A DNA stretch of 11,782 nt from an uncultured Chitinophagaceae bacterium (GTDB taxonomy: Bacteria > Bacteroidota > Bacteroidia > Chitinophagales > Chitinophagaceae), in the NCBI GenBank assembly GCA_946885335.1, contig CAMPGG010000086.1:1-11782 (forward strand), read 5' to 3'. The position numbers and the translations under genes were made by a program. Below are positions 1 to 6,729 of this stretch, piece by piece (the stretch's first letter is position 1; the number at the start of each line of letters is the position of its first letter). Below the pieces are notes generated by a model that saw only the letters and a program-made list of their open reading frames with translations, had not been told where the DNA came from and did not search any database.

Positions 1-219
1 AACCTTTTTTGCATGAGCCTGGTCATTCATTGCAAATTGAGATGAATAGTTGGCTTTGTATGGCATATCCATATTTGTCATGCCTTCCATTTTCATTTTC
101 TTCTTATCAGATTTAACCTTCATTTCATCCTTTTTTACTTTAACCTTATCCTGTGTATAACCGGATATACTGGTAAGAAGCATAGCGCTGCCTAAAACAG
201 TGAAAATTAATTTTTTCAT
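1..219 (-). CDS. Small secreted Lys/Met-rich protein, C-terminus beyond the left edge
   Basis: An open frame of 73 codons starts at the ATG complementary to 217-219 and continues past base 1, so the C-terminus is missing. Residues 1-22 form a clear signal peptide: two Lys, then a hydrophobic stretch ending in SGYTQ. The product is therefore expected in the periplasm or at the cell surface. Residues 24-43 are very rich in Lys with some Asp/Glu, and residues 42-52 carry five Met (M42, M44, M47, M50, M52), a spacing that recalls methionine-type metal-binding stretches. A more globular-looking segment (PYKANYSSQFAMNDQAH) follows at about 53-69. I do not recognise the family. The amylase gene lies upstream on the same strand, 178 bases away, a gap large enough for a separate promoter. 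Confidence 0.75.
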   Translation of the reverse strand, partial: MKKLIFTVLGSAMLLTSISGYTQDKVKVKKDEMKVKSDKKKMKMEGMTNMDMPYKANYSSQFAMNDQAHAKKV

Positions 220-286
220 GATTTAATTTTTTTAGTAATAAAAAGTTTGATTACACGAAGTACGCTATTGCTTGGAGAGGGTTGAA

Positions 287-321
287 TTGATGTATAAAAG
301 TTACATCATTTTGTAATGATC
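287..321. repeat. Two overlapping inverted repeats upstream of the left-edge gene
   Basis: TGATGTA at 288-294 pairs perfectly with TACATCA at 302-308 across a 7-base loop. ATCATT at 305-310 pairs perfectly with AATGAT at 315-320 across a 4-base loop. The two share 305-308, so as RNA they would exclude each other. They lie about 70-100 bases upstream of the left-edge gene and about 80 bases after the amylase stop. No U-run follows on the minus strand, so they do not read as an intrinsic terminator. A regulator-binding site is possible, but short palindromes also arise by chance in AT-rich DNA. Confidence 0.35.
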
Positions 322-397
322 AATAAATTTTATTCAATGCAATATGAAAGAGAATTCAGAAGAAAGAATTTATTATTAAAGTTGAGATTTGCACGGT

Positions 398-1879
398 TTA
401 TATTTTCTCAATCCAAACGCTAACTGAACCAGGTGTTACATAAAATTCACCCCAACCTTTTTCATTAATAATAACTTCAGCCGGGTGCTTTTGCAATAAG
501 TCGATAAATGTTTTACCTGCATATCGCTCCCCTATTTCCATTTGTTTATGTCCTTCATCTCCATTGGTTAATAATACAGCGCAACCACTATGTTCATTAT
601 CTCCTTCCCGCGTCCAGCCGATGCAATTGTTATGATCAAAGTAATCCCTTTGCATGCCATAAGCATTTTCTTTGCGGGCCTTGAGCAAATCGGGCAGTTC
701 CTCCACCTTATTTAAAAAGATCTCGTAATCATTTCCATCCCTTCCTTTATCGGTATAGTTAGCGCCATGCAGATCGGGATAAAAAATACAGGGATAACCC
801 TGGTCACGCAAAAGAATAAGCGCATAAGCATGGGGTTTAAACCAATGTTCAACCGGCGCCTCTAAAGATTGCAAAGGTTGTGTATCATGATTATCAACAA
901 CGGTAACTGCTTTTTCAGAAAATGCATTCATCAATGAATCATCCAGGATTGTACTTAAATCAAATTCATTTCCACTTTTACTGGCATGGTGTAATTTATG
1001 TTGTAATGCAGAATCAAATAAACTCATCCTGCCTTCCGTTGCATCTATATAGCGAAGTAATAATTCAAGATTACCGGGAGCCCAATATTCACCCACGGCA
1101 AAAATTTCTTTCCCGGTAGCTTCTCTCAGCTTATCAAGCCATTCATTATAAAATTTGGGAGAGATGTGTTTTACTGCATCCAGTCTTACACCATCAAAAG
1201 GAACGGTATCATGAAACCATTTGGCCCATCGATTTAATTCTTCCCTTACCGCAGGATTTCTGAATTCAATATCATTAAACATCAGGTAATCATAATTACC
1301 TTTTTCGTCATCGATCATTACTTCCCAATCATCACCCCATTCCTGCAGAATATTATAAATAGCATTTTCTCCAGTACTGTGATCATAATCAACACCACTA
1401 AAACATTGGTGATCCCAGATAAATTCAGAATATTTTTTATTGCGACCGGGATAAGTAAATTTAGTGAAGGCTTCAATTTCTATCGGATCAGAAATAACTT
1501 CATTCCGGTCTTCCGAATTTACTTTTACAACATGAATACGCTCCGTTTCATCACCACCTCCCAGGTGATTTAAAACAATATCAACGATTACCTGGTGACC
1601 GGCTTCTTTCAATGCCTGCACGGCTTCAATCAATTCCTGCTTCGTACCAAACTTGGTTCTAACAGATCCCTTTTGGTCAAATTCACCCAGGTCATACAAA
1701 TCATAAACATCGTATCCTTCACTATATGCACCTTTTGAACCTTTACTGGCTGGTGGCAGCCAGACGGCGGAAATACCCATTTCCGCTAAGCGGCCGGCAT
1801 TTTCTTTCACTTCATTCCATAGCTGGCCATCAGCTGGTGTGTACCAGTGTGAATACTGGATCATTGTTCCATTTTGCAT
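398..1879 (-). CDS. amyA: Cytoplasmic alpha-amylase, glycoside hydrolase family 13 (GH13_5 type)
   Basis: This enzyme hydrolyses internal alpha-1,4 bonds of starch, glycogen or maltodextrins. All four GH13 regions are visible: region I DIVLNH (100-105), region II VRLDAVKH (231-238) with nucleophile D234, region III VGEYW with acid/base E264, and region IV VDNHDTQ (328-334) with transition-state stabiliser D332. The B-domain stretch DWEV...GNYDYLMFNDIEF (184-206) closely follows the Bacillus liquefying amylases and E. coli AmyA, which places it in subfamily 5. Its 493 residues match AmyA's usual length. There is no signal peptide, and the N-terminus (MQNGTMIQYSHWY) aligns with the start of the catalytic barrel in that family, which supports this ATG over the internal Met6. 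It probably acts in the cytosol on glycogen or imported maltodextrin. No SusCD, glycogen or maltose-transport genes are nearby. The symbol is given by similarity to E. coli AmyA. Confidence 0.95.
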   Translation of the reverse strand: MQNGTMIQYSHWYTPADGQLWNEVKENAGRLAEMGISAVWLPPASKGSKGAYSEGYDVYDLYDLGEFDQKGSVRTKFGTKQELIEAVQALKEAGHQVIVDIVLNHLGGGDETERIHVVKVNSEDRNEVISDPIEIEAFTKFTYPGRNKKYSEFIWDHQCFSGVDYDHSTGENAIYNILQEWGDDWEVMIDDEKGNYDYLMFNDIEFRNPAVREELNRWAKWFHDTVPFDGVRLDAVKHISPKFYNEWLDKLREATGKEIFAVGEYWAPGNLELLLRYIDATEGRMSLFDSALQHKLHHASKSGNEFDLSTILDDSLMNAFSEKAVTVVDNHDTQPLQSLEAPVEHWFKPHAYALILLRDQGYPCIFYPDLHGANYTDKGRDGNDYEIFLNKVEELPDLLKARKENAYGMQRDYFDHNNCIGWTREGDNEHSGCAVLLTNGDEGHKQMEIGERYAGKTFIDLLQKHPAEVIINEKGWGEFYVTPGSVSVWIEKI

Positions 1880-1929
1880 CGTGATTTTGTTTGATTTTTT
1901 TTACTACCAAAGAGATGAGAAAAGCTGTC

Positions 1930-1945
1930 GCATAAATTATTATGC
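1930..1945. promoter_or_regulatory. Perfect palindrome upstream of the amylase gene, possible operator
   Basis: GCATAA (1930-1935) and TTATGC (1940-1945) form a perfect inverted repeat around ATTA, about 51 bases upstream of the amylase start. It overlaps a weak -33-like TTTA on the minus strand (1933-1936), which lies 17 bases from a -7-like TCTCTTTG (1908-1915; Bacteroidota consensus TAnnTTTG). A repressor or activator site controlling the amylase gene is an inference from position and symmetry only. The promoter match has a mismatched A. Confidence 0.3.
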
Positions 1946-2020
1946 CATGTCAGTTTTAATTTCAGTGTAAAGTTTTAAAAAGGATATGGACAAGTTTTAC
2001 CAGGCCTATGAAGTAATCAT

Positions 2021-2398
2021 TCAATTACGCATATTCTTTTTGATTAAATGCCATCGGCTTTGTTTTAACCAATCAGCATAAGATTGATTTGATGATAAAT
2101 GGACTGGATAAATTTCATTAAACAACATCTCCACAACAGGCGTCTCCGGCTGTATTGAAAAACGAATGATGGGTTCAAAGTCTGAAATTTGATTGGATTT
2201 AATTTTAGGAACAGGCGATTTGAATTGATATAAAACAGAATTAGCCGGCAGTTGCTCCATTTGCCAGTTCTGTACCTGGTTTAATTGAAAACCTACAATT
2301 TGTTGCAAGGTTGGATTTTTGGGAAAGTTTTGTGCGTTTACAGCGGCAACGCTAATCAAACTAAATCCACTACAAAGCAAAAAGTTAAGGCGTGGCAT
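2021..2398 (-). CDS. Small secreted protein of unknown function
   Basis: This encodes 125 residues. Residues 1-22 are a signal peptide (MPRLNFLLCSGFSLISVAAVNA) with an Ala-x-Ala-like site before QNF, so the mature chain of about 103 residues is probably periplasmic or surface-exposed. Cys9 lies too early in the hydrophobic core to be a convincing lipobox. The mature part is Gln/Asn-rich near its start (QQIVGFQLNQVQNWQMEQL), then appears beta-strand rich, and ends in a basic tail (KKNMRN). No catalytic motif or metal-binding pattern is evident, and I do not recognise the family. It is upstream of the amylase gene on the same strand with a 141-base gap, and divergent from the HD/PycTM gene. Membership in an amylase operon is possible but not shown. 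Confidence 0.7.
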   Translation of the reverse strand: MPRLNFLLCSGFSLISVAAVNAQNFPKNPTLQQIVGFQLNQVQNWQMEQLPANSVLYQFKSPVPKIKSNQISDFEPIIRFSIQPETPVVEMLFNEIYPVHLSSNQSYADWLKQSRWHLIKKNMRN

Positions 2399-2406
2399 AG
2401 TTTTGC

Positions 2407-2430
2407 ATTTAGTTTATTAAGTTACTAAAT
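2407..2430. repeat. Seven-base inverted repeat in the divergent intergenic region
   Basis: ATTTAGT (2407-2413) and ACTAAAT (2424-2430) are perfect inverted copies separated by 10 bases. They lie just upstream of the small secreted protein gene on the minus strand, within the 173-base region shared with the divergent HD/PycTM gene. The symmetry fits a dimeric regulator site or a 5' UTR hairpin for the minus-strand gene. The arms are almost entirely A/T, so chance is a serious alternative. I see nothing else convincing in 2399-2571. Confidence 0.3.
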
Positions 2431-2571
2431 ATCCGGCTTCCTGCCAGCTTTTATCTTCATTCTCTATTACCCTATAATGAGTATTGTTTAAGATTTTAGT
2501 TCAGCCTTTCCTGTAATAATTGTTTAATAGTTTAATTTAAGGGAGAAAATTAACCAACAAAACCACCCAAC

Positions 2572-3765
2572 ATGGATAAACAGGAAAAGGGCCTGGTAAA
2601 AAAGGCACTTGCTTTTTTCTATGCTTATGTAGAATTGCACAATGACTGGTTTGTATTTCACGATTTCAGGCATGCGAGTGAAAGTGTAAGACTTTGCAAA
2701 GAAATTGCAAGGGGCGAAGGTCTTACGAGGGAGGATTATGAAACCGGGCTGGTAGCCCTGATTCTCAGCCATCTATTTATCAAAGAGGGCGATGGCCATC
2801 ACCAGAAATACCTGGAGATAGTTGATGAATTCCTGGATCAAAATAAAGTAAGCGAAAAGGAACGCAAAGTGATCCGCTACTTTGCTGATTTTTATTTGCT
2901 GAATAAAACACCGCAGAACACTGTTGAAAATGTTTTAAGAGATGCAAAGGACATTCACCTGGGATTGCCTGATGCATTGGAAAGGCTTTCTCTGCTACGC
3001 ATCGAGGAAGAAAGAGTGAATAAGAAAACGTATACGGAACTTGAATGGCTTTTACAATGCAAGTACTATTTCATCATGCACAGTTTTGATACGCCGTATG
3101 CCATTCGTGTTTACGGAAGTACGAGAAATAAAAATTTTATCGAACTGGAAAAACGCATTGACAAATTAAGAGCTGAAGAACAGAAAGATAAAAAATACAA
3201 TGAAGATGGTTTTGAAAGTTTGTCAGCCAAAGAGAGCCAGGATCTTTTTCGCATTGCATTCCGAAATTACCTTGACCTGGTTGCACTTGCCGATCGCAAA
3301 GCAGGTCTTCTGATCCAGGTAAATTCTATTTTGGCGCCGGTAGTGGTTGCCTTTTCTTTCAGGCGGATTGAAACGCATTTTATTTATACAATCCCTACTG
3401 CCTGCGTTTTGGTTGGTGCGATTGTTACCATTTTTTATGGCATTCTGGCCAGCAAACCATTGGAAAAAAATTGGGATGATGATGATGATCATTTAAAAGA
3501 ACGATTCTTTTTCGGAAGCTTTGACCGGCTGGATCCGGGCTTTAGAAAAGTGAGTTGGGAAAAATATTCAGATGATATGTACCATTTTTTCAGGGGTGAT
3601 AAAAAGCTGGTTTTTGAAGATTTGATCAAAGAATCTTATGCGGTAAGAAAGGTGCTTTCAAAAAAATTCAGCTACCTGACCATTGCTTATAAGGTATTCT
3701 TCGCCGGCCTCATGCTTTCCATTGTTGGCTATTTAGCCATTGCTATTTTTGATGAATTGAAGTAA
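2572..3765 (+). CDS. HD-type domain fused to a Pycsar-effector-like (PycTM/DUF5706) membrane module
   Basis: This 397-residue protein has two parts. Residues 1-205 resemble an HD-superfamily helical domain: FHDFRHA (29-35) with H34, a SHL triad (66-68) where HD is expected, GHH (75-77), and RDAKDIHLG (123-131) at the place of the second conserved Asp. Residues 220-397 match the PycTM/DUF5706 pattern: LADRKAGLLIQVNSIL (239-254) leading into a transmembrane helix (about 245-263), a second helix (about 270-293), a soluble segment with RFFFGSFDRL (311-320) and LIKESYAVRKVLSKKFSYL (351-369), and a final helix (about 372-393). In Pycsar systems such proteins damage the membrane after sensing cCMP or cUMP. 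Here no cyclase is adjacent, and the HD dyad Asp is replaced by Leu68, so phosphohydrolase activity is doubtful. D302-D306 is a five-Asp run encoded by five GAT codons. The domain calls are from pattern memory, and the function is inferred. Confidence 0.8.
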   Translation: MDKQEKGLVKKALAFFYAYVELHNDWFVFHDFRHASESVRLCKEIARGEGLTREDYETGLVALILSHLFIKEGDGHHQKYLEIVDEFLDQNKVSEKERKVIRYFADFYLLNKTPQNTVENVLRDAKDIHLGLPDALERLSLLRIEEERVNKKTYTELEWLLQCKYYFIMHSFDTPYAIRVYGSTRNKNFIELEKRIDKLRAEEQKDKKYNEDGFESLSAKESQDLFRIAFRNYLDLVALADRKAGLLIQVNSILAPVVVAFSFRRIETHFIYTIPTACVLVGAIVTIFYGILASKPLEKNWDDDDDHLKERFFFGSFDRLDPGFRKVSWEKYSDDMYHFFRGDKKLVFEDLIKESYAVRKVLSKKFSYLTIAYKVFFAGLMLSIVGYLAIAIFDELK

Positions 3766-3792
3766 ATAAGCAGTCCATCAATTGCTAAAACT

Positions 3793-3832
3793 TAAACCTT
3801 TAAACTTTTCAACCATTCAACCTTTCAACCAA
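3793..3832 (+). repeat. Five-copy degenerate 8-nt tandem repeat forming the methyltransferase leader
   Basis: Five contiguous 8-base units fill the space just before the next ATG: TAAACCTT, TAAACTTT, TCAACCAT, TCAACCTT and TCAACCAA (consensus T[A/C]AACCTT). The array contains no G and ends two bases before the start codon at 3835, so the gene has no Shine-Dalgarno sequence. Copies 3-5 are closest to each other. It might be a replication-slippage microsatellite, a spacer of unpaired RNA favouring initiation, or a binding array. Length variation between strains would separate these. Confidence 0.75.
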
Positions 3833-3834
3833 CA

Positions 3835-4671
3835 ATGTCTTCGCCAATTGAAACCCATTATACACGACCGGAACTTTATCAGCAAATTTTACAGGCATTA
3901 AAAGATCAGGGCAAAACAGAAATTACCCGCAAGGACCTGGCTGCAGTGGATGAATTTCATGTTCGCGGGGCGGCTGTATCAATGGAATTAGCTAAGGAAG
4001 CCGGCTTTAATAAAGAGATGCGTATCCTGGATGCTGGTTGCGGAATTGGCGGACCATGCCGAATGCTTGCCAGTGAATTTGGTTGCCATATAACAGGTAT
4101 TGATATTACGGAAGAATTTATTCAGACAGCGAAATTGCTTACGCAATTGGTTGACCTCGACCACCTGGTTCAATACATTCATGCGGATGCATTAAATATG
4201 CCTTTCGAAAATGAAAGTTTTGATATCGTATGGACACAACATGTGCAAATGAATATCAGGGATAAAGAAAAATTTTACTCTGAAATAAAAAGAGTGCTGA
4301 AACCCGGCGGGCGACTTATTTACTATGATATTTTTACAAAAAGCCATGCTGATGTTATTTATCCCGTTCCATGGGCAAATGATCATTCAATCAGTTTCCT
4401 GGTTACTTCCGCAACACTTCACCAATTATTGATCAATGACGGATTCATCAAACTAAAAATCAAGGATCATACAAAAGAAGGCATTCAATTTTTAAAAGAA
4501 ATGACAGAGCGGATCAACAGCCAGGGACAACCGAAATTAAGTATGCACTTAATTATGGGTGATTTATGGAAGGAGAAATTACAAAACCTGCTGACAAATT
4601 TAGAGAATGGCGTTTTGGAAATAGAAAGTGGCATTTATCAAAAACCGGCTGATGAAAGTTTACAAGCATGA
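3835..4671 (+). CDS. Class I SAM-dependent methyltransferase, substrate unknown
   Basis: This 278-residue enzyme has a Rossmann methyltransferase core of the UbiE / sterol and sarcosine methyltransferase style. Motif I is ILDAGCGIGGPCRML (64-78), with the glycine-rich SAM loop. An acidic residue after strand 2 (D90 in TGIDIT) should bind the ribose hydroxyls. D118 in HADAL marks the adenine-side motif. FDIVWTQHVQMNI (129-141) is motif IV, and RVLKPGGRLIYYDIF (153-167) is the post-motif strand typical of small-molecule methyltransferases. The GGPCR variant of motif I recalls glycine/sarcosine-type and sterol methyltransferases, but the substrate cannot be read from the sequence. No signal peptide or membrane helix is visible, so it should be cytosolic. 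It begins 69 bases after the HD/PycTM gene on the same strand and may be cotranscribed with it. Confidence 0.88.
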   Translation: MSSPIETHYTRPELYQQILQALKDQGKTEITRKDLAAVDEFHVRGAAVSMELAKEAGFNKEMRILDAGCGIGGPCRMLASEFGCHITGIDITEEFIQTAKLLTQLVDLDHLVQYIHADALNMPFENESFDIVWTQHVQMNIRDKEKFYSEIKRVLKPGGRLIYYDIFTKSHADVIYPVPWANDHSISFLVTSATLHQLLINDGFIKLKIKDHTKEGIQFLKEMTERINSQGQPKLSMHLIMGDLWKEKLQNLLTNLENGVLEIESGIYQKPADESLQA

Positions 4672-4683
4672 ATACCCGGACTT

Positions 4684-4713
4684 TTTTACCATCATCAAAA
4701 ACCTGCATCTTTG
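4684..4713 (+). promoter_or_regulatory. Candidate Bacteroidota-type promoter for the GH20 gene
   Basis: A -33-like TTTT (4684-4687) is followed after 18 bases by CATCTTTG (4706-4713), one mismatch from the Bacteroidota -7 consensus TAnnTTTG. Transcription would begin about 15 bases before the ATG at 4736. This supports separate transcription of the hexosaminidase gene despite the short 64-base gap after the methyltransferase. The match is by eye and the -33 box is imperfect. Confidence 0.4.
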
Positions 4714-4735
4714 CATCTCTGATTAATACTAGCAT

Positions 4736-6637
4736 ATGAAAACATATTTCCTGATTTTATCCACGTTATTGCTTTCAGTTACAAGCGTTGCCCAATCAAA
4801 TCCCCAAAACATAGCGCTGATACCGCTTCCTGTTAGTATGCAGGCAACAGGTGGTTCATTTATTTTGCCCTCCCAAATTGTGGTTGGCAGTAATAACCAA
4901 TCCCCGGAAGTGCAGCAGGTTATTAAACAATTCAGCGATAAAATTTCAAAGTCAACAGGTTATAGCATACAGGCAGGCAGCAATCAATCCACCATTTCAT
5001 TCAACCTTAATCCTGTCGCTGATACTGTTTTAGGAACGGAAGGATATCAACTAACGGTAACGGATAAAGATATATCTATCAATGCCAATCAACCTGCGGG
5101 TTTATTTTATGGAATGCAAACCTTAATGCAATTATTTCCCCCGCAAATACTTAGTAGTCAAAAAGTAAATGATGTGGAATGGAAAATTCCAACGGTAAAA
5201 ATCACTGATTATCCCCGGTTTGGCTGGCGTGGATTATTATTTGATGTGGCAAGACATTTTTTTACTGTGCAGGAAGTAAAGGATTTTATTGACCAAATGG
5301 CTGCATATAAATATAACAGGCTCCATCTTCATTTAACTGATGACCAGGGTTGGCGTTTACAAATAAAAAGTTTGCCTGAACTAACAGATATAGGCGCCTG
5401 GCGTGCAAAACGTGTTGGCCGATGGGGGGAATGGTCAAAACCAAAACCTGATGAACCAAAAACGTATGGAGGCTTTTATACCCACGAGGACATCAAAGAA
5501 TTGGTACAATATGCAAAGCAGCGGCACATAGAAATTATGCCCGAAATAGATGTTCCCGGTCACAGTATGGCTATGTTAGCTTCTATTCCAGGGTTAAGTT
5601 GTACACCAGGGAAAGTGCAGGTAAACGCCGGTGAACGCTTTATGATCTGGCCACCGGGTGGTGGATTTTATGGAACCATCGATAACAATTTATGTCCTGC
5701 CAATGAAAAAGTTTATGAGGTGTTGGATAAGGTCTTTACAGAGGTGGCACAATTATTTCCATTCGCTTACATCCATATGGGTGGTGATGAAACATATAAA
5801 GGTTTCTGGGAAAAAAGTGGTGCGATTAAACAATTAATGAAAAAAGAAAAGTTGAAAGACATGCACGAAGTGCAAAGTTATTTTGTAAAACGTGTGGGTC
5901 GTATTATAGAATCGAAAGGCAAAAAAATGATGGGTTGGGATGAGATTTTGGAAGGTGGATTGGCACCCAATGCTGCCGTGATGAGTTGGCGCGGTGAAAA
6001 AGGCGGCATTGAAGCGGCAAAGATGAATCACCCGGTGGTAATGTCGCCGCACGGCCAAACATATGTTGATCTATACCAGGGTGATCCTGTTGCGGAGCCA
6101 CCAACCTATGCCATGGTTCGATTAAATCAATCATACAAATTTGATCCATTGCCTGAAGGAATAGATAAAAAACTGATCCTGGGCGGACAAGCCAATTTAT
6201 GGAGTGAGCGATTAAATACATTCCGCCATGCACAATATATGTTGTGGCCCAGGGGGTTTGCCATTTCAGAAAGCGTGTGGAGCCAGCCGGGATTAAAGAA
6301 TTGGGATAGCTTTGTTTCCCGGACAGAAAAACATTTTGATCGTTTTGATGTGGCCCAGGTCAAATACTCCAGGAGCATGTACGATCCAATTTTTACTTTC
6401 AGCCGGGAGGCGGATAGTACGATCATCATTGATTTAAAAACAGAAGTTGAAGGTTTAAATATTCATTATAGTTTTGATGAATCATTTCCTGACCAGTTTT
6501 ACCCGGCTTATACTAAACCCCTCAGGCTGCCGAAAGATGCGGCCAATTTATGGGTTGTTACATACCAGGGTAATCAACAAATGGGAAAACTAATAAAAAT
6601 GCCGGTTGAAGAAATGAAGAAAAGGATTAAAAAATAA
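4736..6637 (+). CDS. Secreted beta-N-acetylhexosaminidase, glycoside hydrolase family 20
   Basis: This exo-enzyme removes terminal beta-linked GlcNAc or GalNAc from chitooligosaccharides, glycans or peptidoglycan fragments, using the substrate's acetamido group as nucleophile. Residues 1-19 are a signal peptide ending SVA before Gln20, so it is exported. A GH20b-type N-terminal alpha/beta domain spans about 25-150. The TIM barrel starts at RFGWRGLLFDVARHFF (161-176). Catalytic-site features are HLHLTDDQGWR (197-207), EIDVPGH (270-276), the catalytic pair D351-E352 in HMGGDE, W401 in GWDE, W418, Y443/D445, and W489/E491 in ANLWSE. The last 80 residues or so (about 555-625) form a beta-rich C-terminal module like the FN3-associated domain often attached to these enzymes. 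Its 633 residues are usual for Bacteroidota GH20 enzymes. No SusCD or sulfatase genes are nearby, so substrate specificity is open. Confidence 0.95.
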   Translation: MKTYFLILSTLLLSVTSVAQSNPQNIALIPLPVSMQATGGSFILPSQIVVGSNNQSPEVQQVIKQFSDKISKSTGYSIQAGSNQSTISFNLNPVADTVLGTEGYQLTVTDKDISINANQPAGLFYGMQTLMQLFPPQILSSQKVNDVEWKIPTVKITDYPRFGWRGLLFDVARHFFTVQEVKDFIDQMAAYKYNRLHLHLTDDQGWRLQIKSLPELTDIGAWRAKRVGRWGEWSKPKPDEPKTYGGFYTHEDIKELVQYAKQRHIEIMPEIDVPGHSMAMLASIPGLSCTPGKVQVNAGERFMIWPPGGGFYGTIDNNLCPANEKVYEVLDKVFTEVAQLFPFAYIHMGGDETYKGFWEKSGAIKQLMKKEKLKDMHEVQSYFVKRVGRIIESKGKKMMGWDEILEGGLAPNAAVMSWRGEKGGIEAAKMNHPVVMSPHGQTYVDLYQGDPVAEPPTYAMVRLNQSYKFDPLPEGIDKKLILGGQANLWSERLNTFRHAQYMLWPRGFAISESVWSQPGLKNWDSFVSRTEKHFDRFDVAQVKYSRSMYDPIFTFSREADSTIIIDLKTEVEGLNIHYSFDESFPDQFYPAYTKPLRLPKDAANLWVVTYQGNQQMGKLIKMPVEEMKKRIKK

Positions 6638-6729
6638 GCAATAAAAGCATTGAATAAAACAGGTAACAATTTATTAACCTACAAATACTGCGCAACTTTC
6701 ATTTCTTTGGAGTTACGCACCCGATTTTT

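Noticed and set aside
922..1573. Plus-strand open frames of about 64 codons inside the amylase gene
   Set aside because: They are antisense to a gene with all GH13 motifs, have no promoter-like context and read as shadow frames of low complexity.
3475..3489. GAT trinucleotide repeat as a possible phase-variable tract
   Set aside because: Five in-frame GAT codons encode Asp302-306; changes in copy number would keep the frame, and five copies are too few to suggest hypermutability.
2021..4671. A complete Pycsar or CBASS defence operon
   Set aside because: No nucleotide cyclase or CD-NTase domain is encoded in the window; only an effector-like protein is present.
5834..6429. Minus-strand open frames of 74-109 codons under the GH20 gene
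   Set aside because: They overlap the catalytic GH20 coding sequence, including W401 and the ANLWSE block, and their translations look like antisense noise rich in His, Phe and Ile.
398..6637. A polysaccharide utilisation locus containing the amylase and hexosaminidase
   Set aside because: There is no SusC/SusD pair, no sensor-regulator, the enzymes lie on opposite strands, and the amylase is cytoplasmic.
6702..6709. TTTCTTTG as the -7 box of the PiT gene promoter
   Set aside because: It resembles TAnnTTTG and lies about 20 bases before the ATG, but it lacks the A and has no -33 TTTG at a suitable distance.
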